DNA of 64,000 bases from Leguminivora glycinivorella. Its lineage: Eukaryota > Arthropoda > Insecta > Lepidoptera > Tortricidae. The number at the start of each line of letters is the position of its first letter. The stretch's first letter is position 1. A model generated the notes under the pieces. That model ran no database searches. It worked only from the letters and a program-made list of their open reading frames with translations, and was not told the origin of the DNA. The DNA lies in assembly GCF_023078275.1 (NCBI RefSeq), contig NC_062998.1:13963916-14027915 (forward strand). Direction: 5' to 3'. Positions 30,701-39,446 of this stretch are shown piece by piece. The translations under genes were made by a program, and so were the position numbers.

Positions 30701-31589
30701 AGTTGCGAATTTTCCCATAGTATTTACTAAGGCGCCAGAGACTTAAAAAATTTACGATGATTTTTTTTACCAATATAACCTATGTTAATATTGATAAATC
30801 ATATAGAACACGTTTAAATAAGGATGTTTTGTTATATAAACTTTTTCTTTTCCATTAATATTTACTGAGATATTAGGGTTCTAAGATTAGTAAATGGCAC
30901 TAGCACTTTAATAAAATTAACGCGTGTCTCGCAAACGGTCTAGGATACAAAATGACAGGTTCGTTAGATATCTTCAAACGGCCGAAGGACAAACTGCACA
31001 GAATAGGAGCCCCTTAGTAATGCTACGGGAAAATTTTGCAACTTTGCACCACTCTAACTCCTAAATTAGTAGGTTTTTAAAAAACTTTAATTTATAAAAG
31101 ATGCTTATTTTAATGCATTCTTTCAAATAAGAACCGTGAAAAAACCGTGAAAAAAGTCCCAGAATCGGGCCCCTTTTGCTATACTCTGACCGCCCCTGTC
31201 TATACTACTGTAATGTTTGACGTTATCACGTTAAATTACCGTCCGTAAACTGACTTTACAGACAACCAATTTTTTTTTTTTATTTATTTACAATGAAATG
31301 TTTTTTTTAATTTGCCACATTTATGAGGTCATGTTTTGACGAAATATCTTTTCTTACCTAATAAAGATATAATTCCGGACACCGTCCAGATAATTAGGCA
31401 CAATGCAACTGAGCCTGACTCTTTCAATGCTGACGCTGGAGATACAAATATTCCTGAACCGATCATGACCCCTAATATTAAATTAACTGCTGAAAATAGT
31501 CCTAGTTCCCGTTTTAACTTCACAGTGCTGCCTGCAACACTGGCAATTCCATTTCCATTCTCAAGTTTTAAGGATCCTTTTTCTGCCAT
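24624..31589 (-). CDS. b(0,+)/LAT-type amino-acid transporter (SLC7 light chain), 3'-incomplete; gene-level span of six coding exons
   Basis: Six exons join in frame (232, 270, 126, 145, 228 and 97 nt) to give 366 residues. The product is an APC-superfamily 12-TM plasma-membrane exchanger. The first helix carries IGSGIF of the substrate site; later segments include GWNSVTVVTEEI and EVFSYVNMKRLTPAPA, closest in my reading to b(0,+)AT (SLC7A9). Family members have about 480-510 residues, so TM9-12 and the C-terminus are missing: exon 6 ends at a good donor (CAG/GTTAGT) and no further exon is visible down to base 1. The conserved cysteine that links vertebrate light chains to a 4F2hc/rBAT heavy chain is not seen in the TM3-TM4 loop. 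Intron 2 holds another gene. Confidence 0.85.
24878..25105 (-). CDS. SLC7 coding exon 5
   Basis: Acceptor TTTTCCAG/AAACGTC, donor ACCAG/GTAAGAA. It encodes NVPLSISIAVPLITGLYVF, TM7-TM8 and VAVEFGNRVLGPASF, ending in QFGVTR. Third-position GC is noticeably higher than in exons 1, 2 and 6. Confidence 0.87.
25209..25368. mobile_element. 160-bp MITE in SLC7 intron 4
   Basis: The arms ATTAAACATGTAAAATCGGG and, mirrored, CCCGATTTTACATGTTTAAT continue inward with a CACGTGAAATTGTC/GACAATTTCACGT match. The flanks hold TTTAT/AATAAT without a clear duplication. Confidence 0.75.
25590..25700. repeat. Palindromic repeat with G/C homopolymers
   Basis: Outer arms GCGCGGATCCAG and CTGGATCCGCGC flank long G- and C-runs (GGGGGGG, then CCCCCCCCCCCC). 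It could fold into a very stable hairpin. Confidence 0.65.
25820..26091. mobile_element. piggyBac-type MITE in SLC7 intron 4
   Basis: The element is bounded by TTAA (TTAACACATTC..GAAAGTGTTAA), as expected for piggyBac insertions. Long inner arms are present: CAGGCAGGCAAGCATGGTCG and a mirrored copy, plus GCGCGATAAATGATAA/TTATCATTTATCGCGC. Confidence 0.7.
26117..26261 (-). CDS. SLC7 coding exon 4
   Basis: Acceptor CTTTACAG/GCAAC. It encodes the loop NLNKGFEGST and TM6 (GIALALYSGLWAYDGWNSV), then VVTEEIINP. The donor chosen is CTGT/GTAGGT because it keeps phase with exon 5 (NPAV-NVPLSI). The alternative GTGTAG two bases earlier breaks the frame. Confidence 0.82.
26600..26815 (+). repeat. 'AACCCCCGACGCAAAAA' dispersed repeat in SLC7 intron 3
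   Basis: CAACCCCCGACGCAAAAACG, GACGTGTCTGTCTGTGGCAT, GAACGGATGAACCGATTTAG and CATGAAAATCGGTC occur in order; this is a widespread lepidopteran repeat. A reversed fragment is at 7,425-7,530. Confidence 0.6.
26985..27110 (-). CDS. SLC7 coding exon 3
   Basis: Acceptor TTTCAG/TTGTGATG, donor GCTAGAG/GTAAGAAG. It reads VMTYINITSVKLFVKVQNVF and a TM5-like CLVVIGGGIY. The split codon T/TT (Phe) matches exon 2, which supports joining across the 2.95-kb intron that contains the CENP-K-like gene. Confidence 0.85.
27171..27329. mobile_element. 159-bp MITE M1, copy A (SLC7 intron 2)
   Basis: The ends GTAGTACGAAAAG and, mirrored, GTAGTGCGAAAAG enclose inner inverted parts (TCAGTCTCAGTACA / GTACTGACATTGACTGA). 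A related copy lies at 58,716-58,865. Copy A sits 60 bp from the acceptor of SLC7 exon 3. Confidence 0.75.
27399..27545 (-). repeat. Reversed GGGTTCCGTA-family fragment
   Basis: TTAGGGTTCCGTACCTCAAA and the GGGACCCTTATAGAATCACT segment are the reverse complement of the 3' end of 7,584-8,510. Confidence 0.6.
28091..28237 (-). CDS. CENP-K-like coding exon 3
   Basis: Acceptor CTTTCTTTCAG/GAACTG. It encodes ELMKEKMDQTSSGYIQVTPE to KMEVKLAF and a TAG stop. Conserved-looking C-terminal motif. Confidence 0.75.
   Translation of the reverse strand, partial: ELMKEKMDQTSSGYIQVTPENYHLMELLKDKNITSANPYNKMEVKLAF
28091..29328 (-). CDS. Putative CENP-K-like inner-kinetochore protein (220 aa, three coding exons)
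   Basis: Exons 29328-28997, 28754-28571 and 28237-28091 total 663 nt and join in frame. The start MSNETNEQTCQLL directly follows an acceptor (CTTACAG), so a 5' UTR exon is likely; its donor AAA/GTAAGT is at 29425. The N-terminal ~110 residues look helical. The C-terminus reads LLGLIHSLFP and later MELLKDKNITSANPYNKMEV, ending KLAF. From memory this resembles the end of animal CENP-K in spacing: a short LL box, a hydrophobic-FP stretch, and LLxxxxIxxxxPxxxxxxxLxAF. CENP-K is a CCAN subunit at centromeres. Human CENP-K has about 269 residues, so this is shorter. Identity is inference; the exon structure is solid. Confidence 0.55.
28571..28754 (-). CDS. CENP-K-like coding exon 2
   Basis: Acceptor TTTTTTTAG/ATTG, donor TTAGCA/GTATGA. 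It encodes LKASIKIVQEAKSRPW, QHAKQRFRTMKTELLGLIHS and LFPGASDAIMGVLA. GC-richer in its first half. Confidence 0.75.
28997..29328 (-). CDS. CENP-K-like coding exon 1
   Basis: 110 codons plus two bases, MSNETNEQ to VYNENN. Donor AACAG/GTGAGT. An alternative ATG 30 bp upstream is in frame but lies within the likely intron. Confidence 0.75.
29426..29600 (-). promoter_or_regulatory. Likely 5' UTR exon and promoter region of the CENP-K-like gene
   Basis: A consensus donor (ACAAA/GTAAGT) at 29425-29420 pairs with the acceptor just before the ATG. Upstream is a GC-richer patch (CGGTGGCGTGGCGTAGCG) with no TATA box seen. The transcription start is not determinable. Confidence 0.4.
29803..29896. mobile_element. 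94-bp MITE with 16-bp perfect ends
   Basis: TTTTCAGTACAGATGG at the left is exactly mirrored by CCATCTGTACTGAAAA at the right. The interior carries GCACTAGTGCGAG. It lies in SLC7 intron 2 upstream of the CENP-K-like gene. Confidence 0.75.
30064..30333 (-). CDS. SLC7 coding exon 2
   Basis: Acceptor GTTTTCAG/GAGC, donor TTTAT/GTAAGT. It reads GALSFAELGTVVNKSGAEYA, with TM2, TM3 and the external loop (IDIPAESRAQAIK). Its only cysteines are in SKCHKFW and AFTCAWIY. The phase joins both neighbours. Confidence 0.88.
30512..31204. mobile_element. ~0.69-kb long-inverted-repeat element in SLC7 intron 1
   Basis: The left part (GGGGTATAAGCAAAAGGGGC, AAGCATCTTTTATAGA, TAGGAGTTAGAG) is mirrored by the right part (CTCTAACTCCTA, TAAAAGATGCTTATTT, GGGCCCCTTTTGCTATAC). 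The arms are about 200 bp with indels. Non-coding and foldback-like. Confidence 0.7.
31358..31589 (-). CDS. SLC7 coding exon 1
   Basis: It encodes residues 1-77 plus one base: a polar, Lys-rich N-tail, then TM1 with LGVMIGSGIFVSP and the start of TM2. ATG is at 31589. The donor is TTAG/GTAAGAA. A pyrimidine-rich acceptor (TTTTGTTTCAG) ends 13 bp upstream of the ATG, so a 5' UTR exon probably lies further right; it was not located. Confidence 0.88.
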
Positions 31590-31800
31590 TTTGTTTTATA
31601 TACTGAAACAAAAAAAGTTAGGATAAAGTTAGGATTAGTAGGAGGTAGGGCATAGCGAATGATATTCCGCTTTGTGTGGTAGGGCACAGCACAGCGGATA
31701 TCGTCTCGCTCGAATCTAGAGCAGAGCCCAACTGGGGAAGTACCTCCGCCTTACAGAAGACCGCAGCCAAATAGCACTAGACCCTACTCATAGTGTTGTG

Positions 31801-32082
31801 TTCCTGCCGGTGAGTAAGGCTGCCAGAGCTCAACGAGGGTGCGGTGTGCTGATGACGGGAGGACTTACGGAACTAACTTGTTCCGTCTATTGTCCTTTGA
31901 GTCGTCGGCAACCCGAACCCTCCTTGGAACTTGTACACTCCTTTTTGCTGTGTACTTAACACAGCAAAAGGGAGTGTACAAGTTTCTAATGGGGTGGCAA
32001 CGCGCATGTGACACTGTTTGAGTTGCAGGCGTCCATAGGTTACGGTGACCGCTTTACATCAGGCGGCATTCAAAAAAAAAAA
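31801..32082 (+). mobile_element. Dispersed lepidopteran retroposon with 57-bp internal hairpin
   Basis: Same family as 7,137-7,388, ending in an A-run at 32,072-32,082. It contains a hairpin at 31,928-31,984: two 26-nt arms with one mismatch around ACTTA (left arm starts AACTTGTACACTCC). Confidence 0.65.
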
Positions 32083-32783
32083 TGTTAAGAGGGCTTTCGT
32101 GTTAAAAATAGCGAAATCGCAACCGAGCGCTTGATCATACCGTGTGTGGTATCGGAATCCCTACATATTTTAATGAAAGATAAGTATGTACTTAGTCCAT
32201 AATTTATTTAAGACCTACCTTGTCCCAAAAAATTGTCATCCAAGTTTACCTTTTATTTTACGTATCTACATATTCTATATACAGTACTGGACAAAATTCT
32301 TCATACACCGACATATAAAATAAACTTTCTATCATAATTTCTTTTTAACTTAACATCACAGTTGTAATGGAAAACTTTTAACTAATTTCATGGCGTACAA
32401 CATACAGACAATAACATATCAATGATCGTACAATTATTTTTTTACATGAGTATAAATATAAATATCAGTACTTTTGGCTCTGGACGAATTTGATCATACA
32501 GTAATTAAAATACGAATGAAATGCAATGTAGTAGTGTGTATGGCTGTCATCTGCTTTAGATATAAGCCGCCACATAACAAGCAAAGTAACTGACAATTTT
32601 GTTTATTTGTCGAGTTCGACCATTTCCTTAAACAATATATCGAATTTTGATGATAAAAGTTTAATGAGGTTTTTGATTGACATCTGTGATTGCAGTGTCT
32701 ATTTGTGTCAGTCACTCTATGGCCACAGAACGATCTACTATAAAACCGACCAATCAGAGCGCTAGCTTCGTTCCGACGCCATG
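32083..32783. other. Intergenic stretch, nothing recognised
   Basis: AT-rich DNA right of the SLC7 start. No open frame with family features, no repeat recognised. If SLC7 has a 5' UTR exon it could lie here. Confidence 0.4.
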
Positions 32784-32950
32784 ACAGTTTACAATTTGAC
32801 GGTTTCGCTTCGTTAGATTATAATCTAACGTAAAAATAATCCGTCAAATTGTGAACTGTATGTTACGGTTCACAATATTTCGTTAGTTCATAATCTCGCT
32901 AGTGAAATTATGAACTAACGCTTTTTACAATTTTACGGTGACATATATAA
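32784..32950. repeat. Inverted-repeat cluster
   Basis: ACAGTTTACAATTTGACGG is mirrored by CCGTCAAATTGTGAACTGT at 32,845-32,863. A second stem, CGTTAGTTCATAAT/ATTATGAACTAACG, lies at about 32,882-32,920. Possibly two stacked MITEs. Confidence 0.6.
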
Positions 32951-33244
32951 AGCATTTTCTGGCTAACTTGCCACTTCCCAACATATTTCTGACAAATAGA
33001 AAGAACAGTTTTCTGAATAAATGATCAGAATTCTACGTTGGGTCCAAGTTTGTAAAACGCCGATATACTACGGGTTTGCTTTTATCACGGAGCGACCAGA
33101 AACGGTGCGGCCATTACCACACACAAAACATTTTCATCAATGTTTTTTCCGATTTTCAAACAAGAAGCCGTTTTTTTTATTATTTAACGATTTAATCTTG
33201 TTTAGTTTTTAAAAGTAATTTAAAATGATCTCAGCGGTCGTTCG

Positions 33245-33382
33245 TAGGGTAAACTCGCATCATTCGGCGACATGCCTAATTTGGTGATACAAGCTTTGAA
33301 GCACTCACTCCGAAAAGACGATTTTTAGTTGTTTCACCGAATTACTTATAGGCGTGTCACCGAATGAGGCGAGTTTACCCTA
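33245..33382. mobile_element. 138-bp MITE with TAGGGTAAACTCG ends
   Basis: TAGGGTAAACTCGCATCATT is mirrored by AATGAGGCGAGTTTACCCTA, with inner TTTGGTG/CACCGAA pairing. Confidence 0.75.
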
Positions 33383-33413
33383 TTCAAGAAGCAAATGGCT
33401 GCCTTTTAAAGCT

Positions 33414-33635
33414 CGGCCAGACATGCGCGTTTTGAGAGCGTAGGCGGAGCGTTAGCGGAGCGTCAGCGAAGCGCAATGTTAGCGGTGCGCCGGACGAACG
33501 CTGGCGTTGCGCCCAGTGGACGCCGGCGGGAACTAACGAGCGCGGATTGCGAGTGGAACGTCAGCGTTCGTCCGACGCACCGCTATCATTACGCTCCGCT
33601 AACGCTGCGCTATCAAAACGCTTTATGTGTGGCGG
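33414..33635. mobile_element. ~220-bp MITE rich in AGCG words
   Basis: The ends CGGCCAGACATGCGCGTTTT and ...CAAAACGCTTTATGTGTGGCGG are inverted. The middle has GCGGTGCGCCGGACGAACGC mirrored by GCGTTCGTCCGACGCACCGC. GC content is far above the flanks. Confidence 0.7.
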
Positions 33636-33949
33636 AGACTTTATTGTACGATGTTTATTTTACTTTTTGGCTTATGAACGAATGAAACAATTACTTAATA
33701 AAAATTAATCCATTTCTCATTAATCTTACTAGGTTGCTACAGTTCACGTTAAAAGGTATTGTTTAAAACTGGGAATAGCTCGCCTTTTCCGCTCGCTTTA
33801 AACGCTTAACCAACCGCCAGTCCACCTGTCTATTTGTCACGAGCAGATTCTGGGTATATTTTGTCGATGGTTAAAACCTAATTGGAAGGATGAAATTATA
33901 ACAACAATGCCTTGTGTTGTGAGCGCGGCTGTCTCGATTACTTTACTCT

Positions 33950-34054
33950 AACTGCTTTCCCACTCCGTCAAAAAAAAAAGAAAAAAAGGTACCGATATAT
34001 TAGATATATCGGTACCTTTTTTTCTTTTTTTTTTGACGGAGTGGGAATGCAGTT
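33950..34054. repeat. 105-bp near-perfect palindrome
   Basis: Two 51-nt arms with a single mismatch flank a 3-nt loop (TAG at 34,001-34,003). Each arm holds CCCACTCCGTC, A10-G-A7 (or T7-C-T10) and GGTACCGATATAT. No coding. Confidence 0.9.
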
Positions 34055-36048
34055 ACGCACGAGCACGATGTGTGGGACTCGCCGTTTCTTTCCCCTAATA
34101 TATCGGTCCCTGCCCACTGAGTATAGATCACTCCACAGATTATATCACTGGGTATCACTACTATTAAGCTATCATTAGTATCACTCAAATCACTATTGAC
34201 GGCAAACGCAAATGTCAAAGATGGCGCCCTTAATATATAACTGACGTAAAGAACCCTCCCTTAAGGTTTGCGGATATCAATAAAAACAGGTTGTATAGGA
34301 TATTGGTCCTACATCCGATGTCTCATCGGATAATGTGGAAACGCACTTAAGTACAGAAAACGTGTGCATATTATACGCACATTAAGCAACATCGGAGGGT
34401 GCCCTTCATTGAAGGACTGAGCAGGGGTCGCCTAAAGTGGTAGTTAACTGAGCGTTTTTTTATTTGATTTGTATGTCTTGGAAAAGATAATTAACAGTTA
34501 TAACTAAGTGTTATCTCTGGCGACAAAACTTCCCTCAATTTCCCTTTTTTATTTGATTTATCTTTCAACAGTTCAAAATAAAGTTGCGTATTAACTACGA
34601 ATCTATGAACACCTAATTCACTAAAATTGGGTTAGTAATGTTGAAGAGTGGAACATAAGACACAAACATACTATACATAATTATTTACATACAACATACA
34701 TGATACTAGTACAAACTGTAAGGAAATTCATTACATACCTACATATATTGATCACTGAAAAGTACTGACAAGGTTCTCAATTAAATCAGGTTAAACCTTA
34801 GCATTATTTTGGTTATAAGGTACCTACTACCTACGATACCTACTTCGTTCGTATTCGTTACTTAGGTACTTTAATTTCCCAAAAATGAATACCTATAAAG
34901 TAGCCGAGTAAATCACAGCCTTCTCTCAGATGTAATCTAGACGTTCTAAGATGACGGAAATTAGGTATATACAAATACTTGGATATAACAAGTAGTTAAA
35001 TTAAATACCTACTAATTTTATTTAGATTATACATAATACTATATTTGAAAACTGTCTCGTTAAATACTCATCCAAAAAACACAATTAAGTAGCATAGTGT
35101 CGCTTGGTTTAGATTTTGTCGTTACATCACAGAATATACATATAATAGTAGTTACATAAAATACATTTGAAAACGGTCTCGCTAAATAGGTACTTATCCA
35201 AACACAATTAAGTAGCATTTTAAAGTGTCGCTTGGTTTAAATTTTGTCGTTTCATAAAAGTAGGTATTAACCAGCAAATTTACAAAAGAAAATATAAAAC
35301 AACCACATTCGTACCAAATAACTGACAGCAAGCAAATCAGCAAAGCATTTCATTATTCAGCAGTGCCCAGCGATAAATACTAGTATTTCAGGCACCATCA
35401 CAAATAATTAGTCTCTGTTTTAGGTACTAAATCAAGTTTCTGTTCATTTTGTTTAAGTATGTTTATTTTACATAACAATTATTTATGTATTGAAAATCAC
35501 AAACCTATTGATTAAAGTATACAACATTAAATACTTGAAAAACAATTAAGTATCTGCGACGTAGGTTTCGTCAGGAGGAAGTCAAGGTTTAAGTAGCAAG
35601 TACTACGAGTAAACCTGCTACCCTGTATTTGTCGACGGGCACCATTTGCATTAGCGGTTATCTTTGTTTACCCCGAAAACGTTGTGTGGTGGCCGGGTGG
35701 AGCAGATTTCGTTAACTTGTAGGTCACTCACGAGCCGGCCGTAAGCTGTAACAGGGGTAACCGTGACCGCAGTACATTCGAGTGCTCTCTAAGGAAATGC
35801 TTTCCTCGGCTAGAATTCGTAATTTGTCTACCGCCCGGAATGATTTCCCCACTGCATTCACGGACGAGCAGCCACTTACAGAACTTTCCGAGTCGCCGTT
35901 TTGATTTGATAGAAAATATACGAGTAAGATCTTTCTTAGTCTCAATTTTAGTGTGTCGCTGTTTATTGATAGTCATTCATGGTCATGATTCAGGTATTAT
36001 AAATAATAACGCACAATGTGGATAGCCGTAACTTTATTTATATAACAA
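34055..36048. other. Intergenic AT-rich stretch with a local duplication
   Basis: Nothing coding is supported. At about 35,046-35,130 and 35,168-35,262 two diverged copies share TTGAAAAC-GTCTCG-TAAATA and AACACAATTAAGTAGCAT-GTGTCGCTTGGTTTA. A GC-richer piece at 35,570-35,960 shows only short frames. Confidence 0.45.
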
Positions 36049-36175
36049 ATTAATAGTTATTTGTTTTACAAGGGGGCAAAGTTGTTGTTTAACCGCAGCG
36101 CACGTACCAATATTGATATCCGAGCAAGCAAAAGATTTTGAACTGCGAGCGTAGCGAGTTTTTTCCAAACGTTAC
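36049..36175 (+). repeat. Dispersed repeat R1, diverged partial copy
   Basis: TTAATAGTTATTTGTTTTAC and AAGGGGGCAAAGTTG match the start of 23,771-24,190. The remainder (GAGCGTAGCGAGTT) keeps only the general pattern. Confidence 0.55.
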
Positions 36176-36187
36176 ATACGAAATCCA

Positions 36188-36580
36188 ATGAGATACCATA
36201 CAGTTTTAGACGATTTAAAATTCATTATAGAGAAGTTTTCAGAAATCGGATTGTCACTTAATCCTGCAAAATGCGAAACTTTTTTACCTGACAATCTGCC
36301 GAATGACAGAAAAACGCAGTTTTGTGCAATTTTAGTGCAGTTCTGCCGAATATTTCAAGCTGTTCAATCTCAACTGTCACCCTTTTAGGCTCACCAATAT
36401 GTAATGAATCTATTGGACCGTTCATTAACTACCATCTAAATTTATTTAACAGTATACGTCAGAATTACTTTTCAAAATTAACCCTCATATGGCGCTGTTT
36501 ATCATCCGCTTCTGCCTATTTACCCCGAAATTCATGTACTTGCTCCGTAGCTGCGCAATTTGGAAATATCCTTCAATTAC
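36188..36580 (+). pseudogene. Old RT-bearing element, middle segment of RT (split from 51,359)
   Basis: Translation gives DDLKFIIEKFSEIGLSLNPA and KCETFL, then in a shifted frame STVTLLGSPICNES, the palm/thumb border of a reverse transcriptase found in many animal genomes. At least one frameshift is present. It stops abruptly at 36,580 where a MITE is inserted; the coding resemblance resumes at 51,359. Confidence 0.65.
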
Positions 36581-37610
36581 CATTAGGGTTTGCAAAAACC
36601 GGTTAACTTTAAAAACCGGTTAATAACCGAACCTATACATTCAAAACCGGTTAACCGGTTTTTAACCGGTTTTGCGGATTTTTAGTAAATTACCGTACTA
36701 CGCAATAATATTACCATTACATTCCAGAATTCTGTTGTTTATGATATCGTAGCAGGTATTACTTGCACGATGAAGATCATTTTTATCCAGTTTTTGTAAA
36801 TTTTGTAAAATGCAGAAGATGCCACAAATGACTTGAGTGCCCATAGTGTATATGGCGCTTAAAACTGTCGTGACTTTACTGTGATAATCACTTTAAGAAC
36901 TAAATATTTGTCAGTTGTGCGTTTTCTAAGCATGTCGCGGAGGTCTACTCTACAGCTCCCAGAGACACTAGTAATATTTACAAGGAATTAACGTAAGAAA
37001 ACCAAGATCTTAATTTTCCCTCACAGACTACCCAATACATGGATGATACGGACATATAGAGTCCGGATATAACCACGCCCAAGGGACCGCTGAGATTACG
37101 TCGTACTAACTGGACGCCGTACAAAACGAATTTCATTTCGGTTTAAAGATATGTCATTTTATGGTATGCGTGCTTGCTCATCACCGGCAAATTACTGTCG
37201 TATATCGTAATAATAAATAGTCGCATTCCTTGAACCTCGATTTACGTAACTAATATGACAATCGATTTTTTTATTATGTAAAACTAGTTTATACGCAATC
37301 GAGAAATAAAAAGTGGGTTCTATTTAGCTTATAAGACTAGACCCGAGGCGAACTAATGGTTAAAATTATTAAAACCAATGCTCCAAAAAGTCACATGGCC
37401 ACAATCTCATCTTGCTACTTGTAGGCAAGACAGGGGGCCGTGCTTAGGGCGGAAATAGTTTTGTTTCCTCAATTTACTAGTAAAAACGTTGTCGCTCGTC
37501 GTTGTAACCAGACTTGACGGATAGATTTTGCGTAAAATTACGTCGTAAAAAGCGGTTGGACGTTAAAACCGGAGTCGTAATAAACGGGTGTACTTTCATA
37601 ATATCACATA

Positions 37611-37715
37611 CTAGCTTTTACCCGCGGCTTCGCCCGCGTAATAAAAGTATTCTTATTGAAACGTTTACAAAAAATAAGATTTTCATTTGGATCCGTAGGT
37701 TTCTTTGTAGGTAAG
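37611..37715 (+). repeat. CTAGCTTTTACCCGCGG dispersed repeat fragment
   Basis: Same word order as 19,005-19,110, including TTTCATTTGGATCCGTAGGT. Confidence 0.55.
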
Positions 37716-37761
37716 CGGGGCAATTCTCGACTGGGGGGCCATTGTAACTGATCTATTTGCT

Positions 37762-37842
37762 GTACGGTCAGCCAAGAAAGTGGTTTACCACTTTTCGACT
37801 CTATTGATCGAAAAGTGGTAAACCACTTTTTTGGCTGACTGT
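37762..37842. mobile_element. ~80-bp hairpin MITE
   Basis: GTACGGTCAGCCAAGAAAGT is mirrored by ACTTTTTTGGCTGACTGTAC. The inner GGTTTACCACTTTTCGA / TCGAAAAGTGGTAAACC pair is perfect, with a short loop. Confidence 0.8.
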
Positions 37843-38311
37843 ACCTTACACATATTACTATTGTTTTAAAAGAAATTCTTGCAATTATTGTAGAATTGTT
37901 ACACAGCGACCACAGCGTAGGTAGTAGGTACGAATATGTATTTTACCTATATAAATATTTATACTGGGGAAACTTCATACAACCCACATAACCAGTATCT
38001 CGACGCTATGGTCGGTAGGGTAAAAAGTACTTCATTGCATTATCGCTTACAATTTTTTCCATTTTGCTTATAGGTACTTATTGCAAACGTAAACATATAA
38101 AAAATAAAACCGCCTTCAAAAAAAGCGTGTTACAAAACACGGAGAAACTAAAAAGCCAAAAATAATAAACCTTCGAATTCAGATTTCTTATCGGATTGCA
38201 ATAATCTAAACATCCAAATTATAAAAAAATCAATTATTTTTGTAGTCGGTACCAGACCTGTTCGTCGCCTTGCTATTTCCTGTTTGCCCCACCCAACCAT
38301 ACGCAGGCTGG

Positions 38312-39439
38312 CCCTCCCCTATCCCTATCCCCGTCCCCGTCCCCTATTCCTATTCCTATCCCTATCCCTATCCCTATCCCTATCCCTATCCCTATCCCTA
38401 TCCCTATCCCTATCCCTATCCCTATCCCTATCCCTATCCCTATCCCTATCCCTATAGGGATCCCTATCCCTATCCCTATCCCTATCCCTATCCCTATCCC
38501 TATCCCAATCCCAATCTCAATCCCAATCCCAATCCCAATCCCAATCCCTATCCCAATCCCTATCCCTATCCCTATCCCTATCCCTATCCCAATCCCAATC
38601 CCTATCCCTATCCCTATCCCTATCCCAATCCCAATCCCAATCCCAATCCCAATCCCAATCCTAATCCCAATCCCAATCCCAATCCCAATCCCAATCCCAA
38701 TCCCAATCCCAATCCCAATCCCAATCCCAACCCCAATCCCAATCCCAATCCCAATCCCAACCCCAACCCCAATCCCAATCCCAATCCCAATCCCAATCCC
38801 AATCCCAATCCCTATCCCAATCCCAATCCCTATCCCTATCCCTATCCCTATCCCTATCCCAATCCCAATCCCAATCCCAATCCCAATCCCAATCCCAATC
38901 CCTATCCCTATCCCAATCCCAATCCCAATCCCAATCCCAATCCCAATCCCAATCCCAATCCCAATCCCAATCCCAATCCCAATCCCAATCCCAATCCCAA
39001 TCCCTATCCCTATCCCTATCCCTATCCCTATCCCTATCCCTATCCCTATCCCTATCCCTATCCCTATCCCTATCCCTATCCCTATCCCTATCCCTATCCC
39101 TATCCCTATCCCTATCCCTATCCCTATCCCTATCCCTATCCCTATCCCTATCCCTATCCCTATCCCTATCCCTATCCCTATCCCTATCCCTATCCCTATC
39201 CCTATCCCTATCCCTATCCCTATCCCTATCCCTATCCCTATCCCTATCCCTATCCCTATCCCTATCCCTATCCCTATCCCTATCCCTATCCCTATCCCTA
39301 TCCCTATCCCTATCCCTATCCCTATCCCTATCCCTATCCCTATCCCTATCCCTATCCCTATCCCTATTCCTATCCCTAACCCTAACCCTAACCCTATCCC
39401 GTTCCTGTCCCTGTACCTGTCCCTGTCCCTGTCCCTGTC
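38312..39439 (+). repeat. 1.1-kb hexanucleotide array (CCCTAT)n/(CCCAAT)n
   Basis: Blocks of CCCTAT, then about 500 bp mostly CCCAAT, then about 370 bp pure CCCTAT, with three CCCTAA units at 39,373-39,396 and CCCTGT units at the end. The 6-bp period gives a spurious 369-codon Pro-Tyr/Pro-Asn frame on the plus strand and a Gly-Leu frame on the minus strand; neither is a gene. Confidence 0.95.
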
Positions 39440-39446
39440 AAATTAT

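Noticed and set aside
38270..39379. A 369-codon Pro-Tyr/Pro-Asn frame
   Set aside because: It is the translation of a six-base repeat; any frame of the array stays open, and the antisense gives Gly-Leu repeats.
39373..39396. Interstitial telomere remnant
   Set aside because: Only three CCCTAA units, embedded in CCCTAT, and insects use the TTAGG pentamer; most simply a variant of the hexamer.
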